This document shows, in pieces, positions 9,884 to 19,961 of a stretch of DNA of 64,000 nt. Position 1 is the first letter of the stretch, and each line of letters starts with the position of its first letter. Location of the stretch: the NCBI GenBank assembly GCA_012862575.1, contig BLSF01000009.1, positions 620,001 through 684,000 on the forward strand, written 5' to 3'. The translations under genes and the position numbers were made by a program. The stretch is from Parietichytrium sp. I65-24A. Lineage: Eukaryota > Sar > Bigyra > Thraustochytrida > Thraustochytriidae. The notes beneath the pieces were generated by a model. It searched no databases and had not been told where the DNA came from. It was given only the letters and a program-made list of their open reading frames with translations.

Positions 9884-12800
9884 ATGTTGGCGTCGTATCT
9901 AGCAGATGTGCACGAGCCGTCTGCTGGAAGAAGCACGTTCTGGACAATGGACGAAGAAGAAGCCCGTATGAAAGAGCTGCGGCAGTCTCGGGTAGCTCGG
10001 TTGGTGCAAGTTCGCGAGCAGAGCAAAGTACTCAGCATATCTCGGCGGAGAATGGCGGAGGATGCCATTGCTAGAGCGAAGCGCAAGCGCCGCATGGAGA
10101 AAATGGTCAAGCAAAAGCTGTCGCAGGAATTCGACCCTGCAAGCCGCGCTGTGCTCTCCAGGGCGCTTTCGCAGAACGGCATCCACATTCACGCAGAGCC
10201 GAATGGCGACGTCAAAGAAAACCGATCGCCGGGCACAGAAGATGCACAAGGAACGCTCACGACTGTACTTCGAGCGGCGCTGGCCCAGATTGGGACGGGC
10301 CATCGATCCGCTGAGCAGCAGGTAAACGAAATGGCAATACGAACTGTGCACGAAAGGATTCTGAAAGACCAGCAACTTGCTGTCGCCGAGCAGCGGGCGG
10401 AGGAGGCGGAGGATTTGGAGAAACAAAAGGTCACTGACTGGCAAAGAGCAGCAATGTACGCTGAGAGACGAGAAATCACGCGCATTCAGATGGCTGACGA
10501 GCAACGGAGCGCGGCGAGGGATTCGGAACAAGATAGACTTCGAAGAATCCGCAGACAGGCGGCCAAAACTCAGCAAAGCGAGCTTCTCCGAGCGCGAGCG
10601 CTGGAAGGAAAGGACGTTGTTGTGGACATCACCCCTGCGGTACGAGATTTCGAGCACACGAGGTTTCACGCCAAACTCATTCGCCATGGCTCAGCAAAGA
10701 CAGCGGCAACTGGAGCTGTTTCTGCCAATGGATACACTGCAGCGGAAGAGCACAACGCTGCGCTTGCAAAACGTTTGGAGAAAGAAGCGCTTGAAGCGAA
10801 GGATCGCGAGGATACGGCTGCTCGACGCGGGCAAAAAGCGAGTAAAGAGCTATGGATGAAGCGAGAGTTGAAATCCCTCGAACAGGGCCTCCAGGAGCTC
10901 TCCGAGGCTGACGGAAAGCAGCGTTCAGTAGCACAAAAGCTGGTCCATGCTCGGCGATCTTGGAAGCAGAGGGAGGAACTCGATAAGAAAAAGCTTGCCC
11001 TTCAGCGTCAATTCGAAAAGGTCTTCGTTCGCCAGGGAGCTGCAGTCCCTGCGAAAAGACCTGACTTTCTGCGTGCCATCCCAGAGGAAATGGCTAGCGA
11101 GGAAGTTTCTACGAGCTATTCTGAGCACGAGAACGATGTGCCTCAAAGCTACTCTGACTTAAATTCGCATGCAGTCAATGAGAAAGACGTGGCGTCTCCG
11201 CCACCGAAAACTGGTGATTTGAAGACTCCTGCAGCAAGTCCGGCGAAGTACGTGACCTCGCCAGAGCTGAAAGCATCTGGTTCGATTTCGGAGGCAGACT
11301 TTTTTGACGAGGAAACACGGAAGCTGTTGGAGGAGTCGCGTCAAGCTCGTCGAGATGCAAATGAGCGCGTCCGTCAAATACTCCAAGTGGGAGATTCCAT
11401 ATTGGCCTCGGAGTCGACGATCCCGACACAAAGTGACGAGCCGGGACCTAACCCATTCGTATCGTCTGATAACTCTCAAGTATCTGAAACTGCGGTGCGT
11501 AAACCCACGTCTCGAAAGCAAGACGAAGGAGATGATGAGGACGCCCAAAGCGAGCCAACAACGGAGAGCTCAAATTCGTGGTCGCAAAACTCACTTCGCA
11601 AAAATGCCGCTGCAGCCGCATCGGCTGCCGCGAAAGCTGCAGCAATGGCTGCAGAGCTGGACTATAAGAGAGTCTCCAAGCTTCCGTCTCGCGAAGAGCT
11701 CGAGCGCTCAATAACAGATTTTCTGAATGCCTCTGTAAGCGATAGTGAAGACTCTGAGCAACTGTCTCAAAAAGACTTGGCTGTTTCAGAAGTGAAGACT
11801 TTGGAGACACAGCGGCAACATAGCACACAACGGCATGCAAACCACGAACACCGAGGAGGATTCAGCGACTTAGCCATGTCTGTTTTGCGGGATTTGGAAG
11901 AGGAGAGCGCAGCGCTTTCGGCATCCTTTTTAACTCTCTCTGAAGGCTCGTCGCTCAAACAATTCCCAATGTCCCCAGGAACCCCAAGATCACAACTTTC
12001 TTTCGCTTCGTCAGCTTTCGGAGGGGCAAGCGCCTCGGAGGAGAACGAAGGCGCAGACTGGAGTCCTGGTCACGTGAGCCGCCCCGCCGAGGATCATCAC
12101 GCGGCAGCTCAAGTTGCAAACGCAGTCGTCGACGACGAAGAGCTGATAGTCGAGGACGAGGGCTGGAAATCATCTCGTCAATTCACCAGCTGGCTGAAGC
12201 AAGTGGAAGGGATATTTGATGTCGAGGACGGGCAGTCTACACCTGTATCTCCACCGCCTGATGAACGTGGCGCTGGGGAGCGGATCTCTGACCGGGAAGA
12301 GCATCAAACGAAGCCATACCCTCTTCCACAAGACCGCCCTCTCAAAGAGGACACTCCAGAGGATGAGGACGATTTTGGAGACCCTGATTTGTCTTTTCTG
12401 GCCTCAGCTGTGAACCGTATCCTAAGCGGGGAAATGTCTCCGCAGCACACTCCCAGCAGGGCGAGCAGAGCAAAAGAATCTTCTGCTGTTGCACAAACGC
12501 CGTCCGACATGGAGCCTCAATTTGGCGCGGTACAAAGGAGCCTTGACTCCGTTGTTCGGGCCACAGAGCCAAGTACCTCGCTTCGCAGCTCCAAAGAGCT
12601 TCAAGAGGACATCCTCGTATCTTCGTGGGGAGAAGACCTTGAGGAAAGCATGCCTTTAATCCCTGAAGAGTCTGCAGTTTCGCACATGTTCCAGAGTCGA
12701 TCACTAGGCGATTCATATTCGGGTCGCCAGCGCACAGCTACAGAGAAGGAAGGAGAGGCTGAAGACTCGTCCTCTAGCTCGAATCGTGACAAGGTATCTG

Positions 12801-14071
12801 GGAGCGACACTTCGGACACAATTGAAGGGCCCTCGAGCAGCAGTCACTCGGGAAGCCTGGACTCGCTTGAGGAGGTACAGCGCGCTCTTAGAGAAGCCCG
12901 TGAAGAACTTCGACGTGCTTCTGATTTTCAGGTCAGTACCCCTCGATCGTTGTCAAGTCTACTGTCACCTTCAAAATCTGGAGTAAACTCCCCGTCTCAG
13001 GTCTCAGAACAGTTTGAGCAAGGTTTGCGAACTTCCTTGGTTGATGACGAGCTCGACCTCCTCTTCGGCTCATCGCTCGGGACTGAGAGGACGGGCCTCG
13101 AGTTTGGAGGAATTAGCAGGATAACCTTCGACGAGGTGACAGTTGCCGCAATGGACCCAGGTCCAGACGAAGTGATCAAAGAACAGGATGCAAGCGAGCT
13201 TGCGTTGGAGAATTCCCACGCATTGGGGTCAAAGAATACTGAAAAAGGCGACACACCAGCTGCCTTCTCTACAACTACCGGCCCTTCAAGCGGAACTCCA
13301 CTAGCTCAAGAGTATTCTTTTGAAGAGGAAGATGATTCATTGACAGAAAAAACAGCGGCGGTGGAGCCGCGCTCGGGTGACGCGTCCGTCAGCCATGCTG
13401 GAGGCATCAGGTTCGAGATCAGCAGTGGGGTCACTCCGGTTCTGCGTCCTCACAAGCCCATCATTATCCCACGACCTGCCCCAGCTGAGCCGAGTACGAG
13501 GGAGACGCCTCTTGCGGACCGAAATCAGACCCGGCTCAGAGTAGTGCAAAGTAAGGAAAGCGGCCGGGGTGTCGCGTTTGACGTTCAAGTCGAGAGTGCT
13601 TCGGCAATCGATAAGCAGGAAGGGCAAAGTGGCACAGAAATTAGAGATTCCTCGCATGCAAGGCACGAGATAATATCCAATCGTTTCGCCGAGAGATCCG
13701 CCATGCGAGCCAGGCAAGCGAAGGAACGTGCAGCTGAAGCTGAACGTGTCCGTCAACAGGCTGTTGCAGAACAGGATTCCGAGCTTGGTATAAGGCGCTC
13801 ACGAACTGACGTAAAGCTAGACCCCAAAAGCGAAGTTCTGGCGCGGCTCGCAGCAGGCGAACGGGCAAATGTCGACCAAGAAGACATCCAGAAGCGCACA
13901 AGGAGAAATTATGCAGCGTTGCCAGAAGTGCAGCAGCAGAGCAGGGAGCGACAAGCCCAGCAAGAGGCCGCGGAACGTAGGCGGCGTGTGCAGGAGATGG
14001 AGCAGCAAAGGCGCGAGCAGATAATTTCGCGGCAGCGATCTTCTACGAACAAGAAGCGGCATGGTCGCTGA
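9884..14071 (+). CDS. CEP295-like centriole protein with ALMS-type C-terminal motif
   Basis: 1395 residues from the first in-frame ATG (9884); the frame is open 38 codons further upstream without an ATG, so the N-terminus is uncertain. Residues about 20-390 are charged coiled coil and carry features I recall from animal CEP295 (Drosophila Ana1): a REQ-containing helix near the start, the motif IGTGHRSAEQQ (about 135-145; compare MGEGHRQAKE in CEP295), a block of the type AAEEHNAALAKRLEKEA, and W-rich KQREELDKKKLALQRQFE. The middle (about 400-1230) is acidic, Ser-rich and disordered. The C-terminus has RRNYAALPEVQQQ (about 1342-1354) followed by a basic helix, matching the YNxLPEV core of ALMS motifs shared by CEP295 and ALMS1. 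Known role of the family: centriole-to-centrosome conversion and recruitment of pericentriolar material. The epsilon-tubulin gene 10 kb away supports a centriole-bearing organism. The assignment is from remembered motifs, not a search. Confidence 0.65.
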   Translation: MLASYLADVHEPSAGRSTFWTMDEEEARMKELRQSRVARLVQVREQSKVLSISRRRMAEDAIARAKRKRRMEKMVKQKLSQEFDPASRAVLSRALSQNGIHIHAEPNGDVKENRSPGTEDAQGTLTTVLRAALAQIGTGHRSAEQQVNEMAIRTVHERILKDQQLAVAEQRAEEAEDLEKQKVTDWQRAAMYAERREITRIQMADEQRSAARDSEQDRLRRIRRQAAKTQQSELLRARALEGKDVVVDITPAVRDFEHTRFHAKLIRHGSAKTAATGAVSANGYTAAEEHNAALAKRLEKEALEAKDREDTAARRGQKASKELWMKRELKSLEQGLQELSEADGKQRSVAQKLVHARRSWKQREELDKKKLALQRQFEKVFVRQGAAVPAKRPDFLRAIPEEMASEEVSTSYSEHENDVPQSYSDLNSHAVNEKDVASPPPKTGDLKTPAASPAKYVTSPELKASGSISEADFFDEETRKLLEESRQARRDANERVRQILQVGDSILASESTIPTQSDEPGPNPFVSSDNSQVSETAVRKPTSRKQDEGDDEDAQSEPTTESSNSWSQNSLRKNAAAAASAAAKAAAMAAELDYKRVSKLPSREELERSITDFLNASVSDSEDSEQLSQKDLAVSEVKTLETQRQHSTQRHANHEHRGGFSDLAMSVLRDLEEESAALSASFLTLSEGSSLKQFPMSPGTPRSQLSFASSAFGGASASEENEGADWSPGHVSRPAEDHHAAAQVANAVVDDEELIVEDEGWKSSRQFTSWLKQVEGIFDVEDGQSTPVSPPPDERGAGERISDREEHQTKPYPLPQDRPLKEDTPEDEDDFGDPDLSFLASAVNRILSGEMSPQHTPSRASRAKESSAVAQTPSDMEPQFGAVQRSLDSVVRATEPSTSLRSSKELQEDILVSSWGEDLEESMPLIPEESAVSHMFQSRSLGDSYSGRQRTATEKEGEAEDSSSSSNRDKVSGSDTSDTIEGPSSSSHSGSLDSLEEVQRALREAREELRRASDFQVSTPRSLSSLLSPSKSGVNSPSQVSEQFEQGLRTSLVDDELDLLFGSSLGTERTGLEFGGISRITFDEVTVAAMDPGPDEVIKEQDASELALENSHALGSKNTEKGDTPAAFSTTTGPSSGTPLAQEYSFEEEDDSLTEKTAAVEPRSGDASVSHAGGIRFEISSGVTPVLRPHKPIIIPRPAPAEPSTRETPLADRNQTRLRVVQSKESGRGVAFDVQVESASAIDKQEGQSGTEIRDSSHARHEIISNRFAERSAMRARQAKERAAEAERVRQQAVAEQDSELGIRRSRTDVKLDPKSEVLARLAAGERANVDQEDIQKRTRRNYAALPEVQQQSRERQAQQEAAERRRRVQEMEQQRREQIISRQRSSTNKKRHGR

Positions 14072-14285
14072 GATGTAAGCAACAGAATTGTAATAGCAGT
14101 AAGCAAAATATTCAACCTCCGTGCGGAGTCATGTCATGCAGTTTGCAAACAAGAGTTTTTTCGAGATCTAAGAAAGAGATTGTGGGACGAATAAGCTTGT
14201 TGTTACAAAAAGCGAAACGATTCGGTTTCGGAGCGGTTGGTCATTCGCGACGCTTGCTCGCATGATTTTCTAAAACAAATGGAAT

Positions 14286-14861
14286 CTATGCACCGCAGCA
14301 CTTTTTATACTTCTTCCCTGACTCGCAAGGGCAAGGCTCGTTAGGCTTGACCTTCTTCTTGCTAGGCGGGGTAGGGCCCTGTTTCCTCGGACCGGAGATT
14401 GGAATAAAGCTACTGTCAGGCTCCGTAAAATGCTCAAAGACGTGGTCCTCAAGGTTAGGAGAGACTTTGTTCAACTTGGCCAAGTTTGGGTGCTGCACGA
14501 GCCTGCCCTCCTTGAACATGTTGTGGCATCCCTCGCAAAAGTCATGGTTCTTGCATTTGGTGCACTGCAAGATCAAACCCGTGCCCCGCCCACATCACAA
14601 CGCGTCAGTAACTTTTGCATGCCCGAAACCCGAAACCCAAAACCCGAACCGCCTTCCGCCCACCAAACATGCACGCGCGAACCCTTTATCACCCGCTCAA
14701 ACCATCAAACCATCAAACGCTTATCTACACGTCCGTTTCACATTCGAGCACACAAACAAACGCAAACTCACCTTGAACCTGAACCCTTGAATCGGCCTCA
14801 CCGCGCAGCCATCGCAGGTGATCCCGTTGTGGGTCCCATACTTCTCCATAGCGTCCGCCAT
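14286..14861 (-). CDS. ZZ-type zinc finger and SEC-C motif protein
   Basis: Two exons: 14772-14861 (30 codons from ATG) and 14286-14564, joined in phase 0 across a 207-base intron, giving a 122-residue protein. The splice assembles a complete ZZ finger: HNGITCDGCAVRPIQGFRFK from exon 1 and CTKCKNHDFCEGCHNMF from exon 2, with the CxxC...CxxC...CxxC spacing of ZZ domains. The C-terminus is a SEC-C (SecA C-terminal) zinc motif, PNEPCPCESGKKYKKCCGA, ending the protein. Between them is a Pro/Lys-rich linker. Both are small zinc modules: ZZ domains bind peptides or N-terminal residues, and SEC-C motifs occur in SecA and in assorted eukaryotic proteins. It probably acts as a small adaptor; the partner is unknown. 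It is convergent with the CEP295-like gene. Confidence 0.85.
14565..14771 (-). other. Intron splitting the ZZ finger
   Basis: Minus-strand donor GTGAGT (14766-14771) and acceptor CTTGCAG (ending at 14565). The intron falls in phase 0 exactly before the third Cys pair of the ZZ finger. It contains a degenerate run of CCCGAAA-type units. Confidence 0.9.
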
Positions 14862-15315
14862 CTTCGTCTTCCAAACTCTGCCCGCCTACTGTTATGTCTA
14901 AGCTATTGCTACCGTGTGTGTGAGTACCCCACTGTGCACTCGAGGACACTTGCACAACTCCTTAGCTTTCAATGACACTTGGTAATGTGAGCGCAATGTG
15001 GGCAATGTGGGCGGGAGTAGGAGGTTGATAGCAATAAAGATAGGACTCGAGCGCTGACATTGGTGTTTGGTTGACTGTAAGGCAACGAGGGAAGCTTCTA
15101 CTGTAAACCATAGGCTGCCAGGTCACATGGCGTGTGATACGGGGGGAGACAAATGAGTGTGAATACTGGGTTTGTAGTAGTCGTTGTGGGCAGTAGTGGG
15201 ATCGTACTAATAAGGTTGGATGTGATAGGGATGAAGCGGGAGAGAAATTCTGATCTAAACTGCGTTGGGTGGGTTGAAATGGTTCCGCAACTGTCAGGAA
15301 CCGATGGAAAGTTTT

Positions 15316-15404
15316 ACACCCCACCTTCCGAGAGGGTTTGTTTCATTTTACAAGTGGAGCCACGAAGTGCAGCGCAAACAAACCTATTGGAAGGTAGTGT
15401 GAGA
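15316..15404. mobile_element. MITE-like element with about 27-base terminal inverted repeats
   Basis: The left end (CACCCCACCTTCC...GGGTTTGTTT) is the imperfect reverse complement of the right end (AAACAAACC...GGAAGGTAGTGTG), separated by about 35 bases that include GCCACGAAGTGCAGCG. Related right-half copies lie at 28116-28155 and 28634-28687. There is no coding capacity. No clear target-site duplication is seen at this copy. Confidence 0.6.
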
Positions 15405-15748
15405 TTTCAACTCTGAGAAGCTTTTCAGAATTCAACAAAAAATTCCTTAATTCTTGATCAATGGGTTTGTTATCATTCCCGCTCGAAACTGAAATAATTA
15501 ATTTTTAAACCCTAAATTCCTAAATCACTGTCAGTTCAAAAGAAGAACAGAATACACAGAAATCAGGACCAAAAACTTAGGAACCAGAAACCACCTGGAA
15601 TCAGGAACCGACGCACAATTAGCAAAGTTCGCAGTTCGAATGGCTTCGTGGCATGGCATCCGAATCGCTATTGCGTCAGGGTTCTAGTGAGTGCTGATTG
15701 TGAGTACTGGCACAGCACTCGCAGTCAGTGGCTCTGCATTCTTTTATG

Positions 15749-15784
15749 TTTATTTGTTTATTGTTTATTGTTTATTGTTTATTG
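15749..15784 (+). repeat. (GTTTATT)n tandem repeat
   Basis: About five units of the heptamer GTTTATT in a short A/T-rich tract. Confidence 0.9.
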
Positions 15785-16361
15785 ACTGTGAAGCGGTCCG
15801 CGAACATGAAATAATTCTAAAAATGCAGAACAAAAATCATTGATTGATGACTAACAGAATTCAGAACAAAAATTCAGAGGCACTGAATTAGGAAGGTGTT
15901 AACAGTAGCTTAGCCACTTTGTACGTGCGTTGTCTGAAACTCGGTACGTTAAGTACGTTAAGAGCGTGTGTTATTGCCACTCTTGCCAATCTTCGATTCA
16001 GACGTGCAGCGACCTGAATTCTGAAGTTCTGACTCGCTATACCATGGCGAAGCTTGGTGAGGTTTCAAAAAGGCTGCTTATAGTTAGCCAAAGGACAGCC
16101 CAGCACCTTTTCATACGAATTTGACACAATTTTCACCTTTTGACACTTTCAATTCAGCCAAAATTATGAAGGTTCTCAACTTTTGTTTTGAAGACAACAT
16201 CTGAACAACATAAGGTACTGGCTCTGCGCCGCCAGTCAAACCAAGACAGATCCAGAACCAAAACAGCAAGCAAACCCACAACAACAACATTCAAAACTAA
16301 AAACAGCAAGCCAATCCAAAGCAGTGAGAAATTCCAAAAGGCGAAGAAGTTTTGTCCGAAG

Positions 16362-17345
16362 ATGATGCAAAAGGCCATATTCGCAGCTGGAGCTCTCGCT
16401 CTGTCGCGGTCCGCTCAAGCGACCAGCACCGTTGCCGGATCACCGGTATGTACTTGCACCGCTCAGTGCATCGCCTACGGAGACCCTCATATGGAGGACT
16501 TTGAAGGCAAGTCGTGGACACAGTACGGAACTGATCTTCTCTTCTACAAACTGGGTGACTTCTCCATTACGGGAACCACTTTCGACGATGAGCGCATCGG
16601 TGAAGTTACCTTTGGCTCAACTACGTACAACAGAGACCAGTGCAAAGCAGTTGGAACCACGTTCACCAACTCGCAAGACCTGGGCGGTTCCGATGGCGAG
16701 GTCAGCATCCAAGTCATCTGCGACACCGCATCTGGCGGATACCACCTCAACGTCTACATCAACAAGACTGTCTCCGGCAGCGACGCAAACTTTCAGACCC
16801 TCGAGACGGCCACCGGGTCCACGGGTCTATGTCCAGACGGCCCTTCCTCTCGGCGCCGACTCCGATCCACAGAGGCATCGGCATCCGAGACCTCCAGCTC
16901 ATTGAACGTGCAGGGACATTCTATTCCAACGAGCTGCGAGTGCGAGTCAGTATGCCAGCTACTGGGCGACCCACACGTGTACGGCTTCTACGGAGGCGAA
17001 GAGACCATCACGACGACTGAGACAGTGACCATTTACAGCGTGGACGGCTTCCTGATGACCGGAGAGATCCAGGACGAACGCATCAAAGTGGTCAATTTCG
17101 GTTCCACCACGGTCCAGTCTTCCGTAGAATGTACTGCTGTGAATCAGGAGATTACTCTTTCCGAGAAGTGGAGCAGTGGTAGCGTGCTCGAGGCGCAGCT
17201 GACTTGCGATAAAGTGTCAGGATCGGACGGGTATTTCTTCAACATCAATGTCATCAAGAAGGATGTGGCTACAAACGACTCCAACGACACGTTTAGAAGT
17301 ATCGAGACCGCGTCTGGAGCCTCCGGATTGTGCGAGGACAACTAG
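16362..17345 (+). CDS. Secreted protein with two vWD-like (GDPH) repeats
   Basis: 327 residues from the first ATG in frame (16362; a second ATG follows at once). Residues 1-21 (MMQKAIFAAGALALSRSAQA) form a signal peptide. Two similar halves follow, each opening with a Cys-rich GDPH signature as in von Willebrand factor type D domains: CIAYGDPHMEDFEG (about 36-49) and CQLLGDPHVYGFYGG (about 203-217). Each half contains DERI...VxFGSTT, a downstream Cys in a CD(T/K) motif, and a terminal F(Q/R)(T/S)(L/I)ETA(T/S)G..GLC unit. The halves are joined by a basic linker (SSRRRLRST) that could be processed. The family is extracellular; function is unknown. No transmembrane or catalytic motif is visible. 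The internal repeat indicates a duplication within the gene. Confidence 0.8.
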   Translation: MMQKAIFAAGALALSRSAQATSTVAGSPVCTCTAQCIAYGDPHMEDFEGKSWTQYGTDLLFYKLGDFSITGTTFDDERIGEVTFGSTTYNRDQCKAVGTTFTNSQDLGGSDGEVSIQVICDTASGGYHLNVYINKTVSGSDANFQTLETATGSTGLCPDGPSSRRRLRSTEASASETSSSLNVQGHSIPTSCECESVCQLLGDPHVYGFYGGEETITTTETVTIYSVDGFLMTGEIQDERIKVVNFGSTTVQSSVECTAVNQEITLSEKWSSGSVLEAQLTCDKVSGSDGYFFNINVIKKDVATNDSNDTFRSIETASGASGLCEDN

Positions 17346-19961
17346 AAAATATTCTACAGCTTGAGATACTTTTCACTTTCAACCACTTGAACATAATATC
17401 AGATTCGTATTAATTCGCACTTCATCAATCAAGGGAATCTTCGGATTGCACAAATGGCACTTTCCTACATCTGGAGGACCCAATCGGTTGCGGGCGTCGG
17501 AGCGGACGTTCTTGATGGCCATTAGAAGGTTACACTTCCGATGACAAAAAGCTTGGAGGCGAACGACAGTGAGCAGCTGTAAACCTTGCCATAGTGAATT
17601 GCTGGATAGATTGGATGCACAGCTTTCGATCGGCACCATTGGCTATGAGTGACGTTCTGCTCTTTCGTGTTCTACTATCGTTTCCAGCTCCTTCACTCTG
17701 CGTCCATCTCCTCTAAGTATTGGAAGGTGAAGGCGGCGGTGGGGCGTCAGTAGAGCTCAACGCTCTGGCACCTTCGCTCTTTTGGGCTCGCCCGCGGCTA
17801 TCACTCAAGCGCCGAACATCTCCATTGATCCGACGCATCTCGCGTTTCCTTCAAGACACTCATAAGCTCAAGCTCTCCTTCCTGTATGTCTTGCCTGTCT
17901 CGCTCATTTTCCTCGCTCCCTCCGGGGCGGGCGTACTCGAGTACATGCACGGCGCTATCATAATGATTCGCATCCTTGGACTTCTTGGACACACTTTCTC
18001 TACGCCTAAAGCCAAGATAGCCGCGACTACCCGATACTATAGTACTTCCTCACCATATGACATTGCTTCACCTTCTAACCAACAGCCTTCCGAGTAGGAT
18101 GTTCTACGCGAGAAATCTCGACGAACGAAACGAACACTGTGTGCACCTTAGGAGTGCTTAGCGGTGGGACTAGTTGGCGAAGGACATAACGCCAAGGAAG
18201 AAAGAGCGCCCGAGCGAAATGAAAAATGACTGAAATTTGGAAAAATTTACTGTTTTGAATGAAGATGAAGATGAAAATGTCACAAAACGTGAGCTAAACT
18301 CTGAGAGGCACTCCTGTATCTATTAACCATCGCTAACAAAAATAGCGCAGCAACAAAAGGAAGAAACGAAAGAAACGGAAGAAATGAAACGTGAAACGTG
18401 AAGGGAAAGGAAGAGGACAGAGAGCGCGCGGGATAGAAAGATGATAGATAGACAGACAGACAGACAAAGATACAGAGAGAGAGAGAGAGAGCGCACACCA
18501 GGCAAGTGTAGCAATGAAAGCGAAGGACAGGAGTGCCAGTTTAGAGGAGAACGCAGGCAGATAAGCAGATATACGTAGATAGGCAGATAGGCAGGATTGC
18601 TTGTAGGTATGGGAGACGAAAGTACAGTGTAGTGCAGTCAGTACATCGATGTGGGAATGACGGCACGTCTTCGGATCGTCGCGGCGCGTACTTGCTAGTC
18701 TGTGCAAAGTTGTTCGAGCTGCAGGCAGCTGCTGAGACGGGTTGGATTTCTCTGAACTGACGGTGAATGCAGCTTCCAAGAAGTATGAATGGCGTGGACG
18801 GACAAGAGCGCAAGTTTCTTTCTTTCTTTCTCTCTCTACACTATTCGCACACATCGCGGTTGGTTGCCCTTCGTACATCTTCGTACAATCTGCTGCGCTT
18901 CTCCAGTTGTAGAGTAAGTACCAGTACTGCGCGGTATGCACATTGTATGATGCCAGCCAGCAGGCCGAGGTCACGCGCGAGGAGATATGCCTCTGCCGAG
19001 AATGTTGGAGTCGTCTGAGAAGGCGTGAAAAAGATCAATCTCACGGCTCTCGGCATGCCCGCCATCTCCCGCCTTGGCATGCCGGAGCGATTGTCCATTT
19101 TGTCGTTTTTGTCTCTCTTTCGCAGTCGCGGTGAGGCGGAGAGCCTATTCGCCAACTGACTGCTCGGAAATGTTGACAGCGAAACTGGTTGTTTTGTATT
19201 TGCTTTTGCATTTGTACCGGTATTTGTATTTGTACTAACATGCGCAGCTCACTGCCAGACAGATCAAACCAGACCTCCCAGCGAGGCAAGCCAAGAATGT
19301 ACTGCGGCGACCCGATTTGTTAGCAAGCAGGGTTAGCTCGGCGCGGTGAGAACTCACAAAAAGCCAATGGCCGAAGTTTACACTGTGTGAGAGCGTCATT
19401 TTGTTAACTGTAAATTCTCTTTGCCACCTTTGCCACCCTTGCAACTACTCGCAGTCAGTGCTCACCGTGGATCCCTTCCCTTCTTCCTCCTTCCTGCCAC
19501 CACTGCTACCCTTCCACCGCTTCCACCCTTCTTTCTTGGTCGGGGCTTGCACTATGTAGGTCGAAAATGGCGAAACCAACGAGTACGCGGTCGTACCGTC
19601 GCCTTGGCATGTCTTAGAGAACGGCACACAGATTTGTATTGCAGTGCACTTCACTGTCGCTCTCCCGAGTGGAATTGAAGAAAGAAAGAAAGAGGAGAAG
19701 GAGAAGGAAAAGGAAAAGGACAGGAAGAACACAGACAGAAGGTCACAGAACGGGAAGATATCAGCGAGCAAGTGTCGCTCGCGGTGTGCACAAAAGACTC
19801 GGAGACTGGCTCAGGTTGGGTCAGTGACTCGAAGCGAATACGAGCCATTTCATTTCCACTTCGAGCAAGCTTTCGCGCAAGGCTTGGGTACCCCGGACGA
19901 ATTCGTGCGACAGCGCTCCGCGCCAAGGACACAGGGCATAATTCATGCCCCGAGTGCACTG
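17346..19961. other. Long intergenic region with GACA/GA microsatellites
   Basis: About 2.6 kb without a recognisable gene. It holds a (GACA)n(GA)n run at about 18438-18492, a GATA/GGCAGATA-type tract at about 18555-18597, and a C/T-rich stretch near 19480-19540. The frame of the following gene is open back to 19644 without an ATG, so a 5' exon there is possible. Confidence 0.6.
18438..18492 (+). repeat. (GACA)n/(GA)n microsatellite
   Basis: GATAGATAGACAGACAGACA-type units passing into a run of GA dinucleotides. Confidence 0.9.

Larger units (their letters stand above)
14862..16361. other. Intergenic region with MITE-like element and TTTATTG repeats
   Basis: No gene recognised. It contains the small inverted-repeat element at 15316-15404, a heptanucleotide run at 15749-15784 and the A/T-rich leader of the next gene. 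Confidence 0.6.

Noticed and set aside
17379-17639. Minus-strand 86-codon frame with a CHLC motif
   Set aside because: Isolated Cys pair, no homology recognised, random-looking composition; too weak to call a gene.
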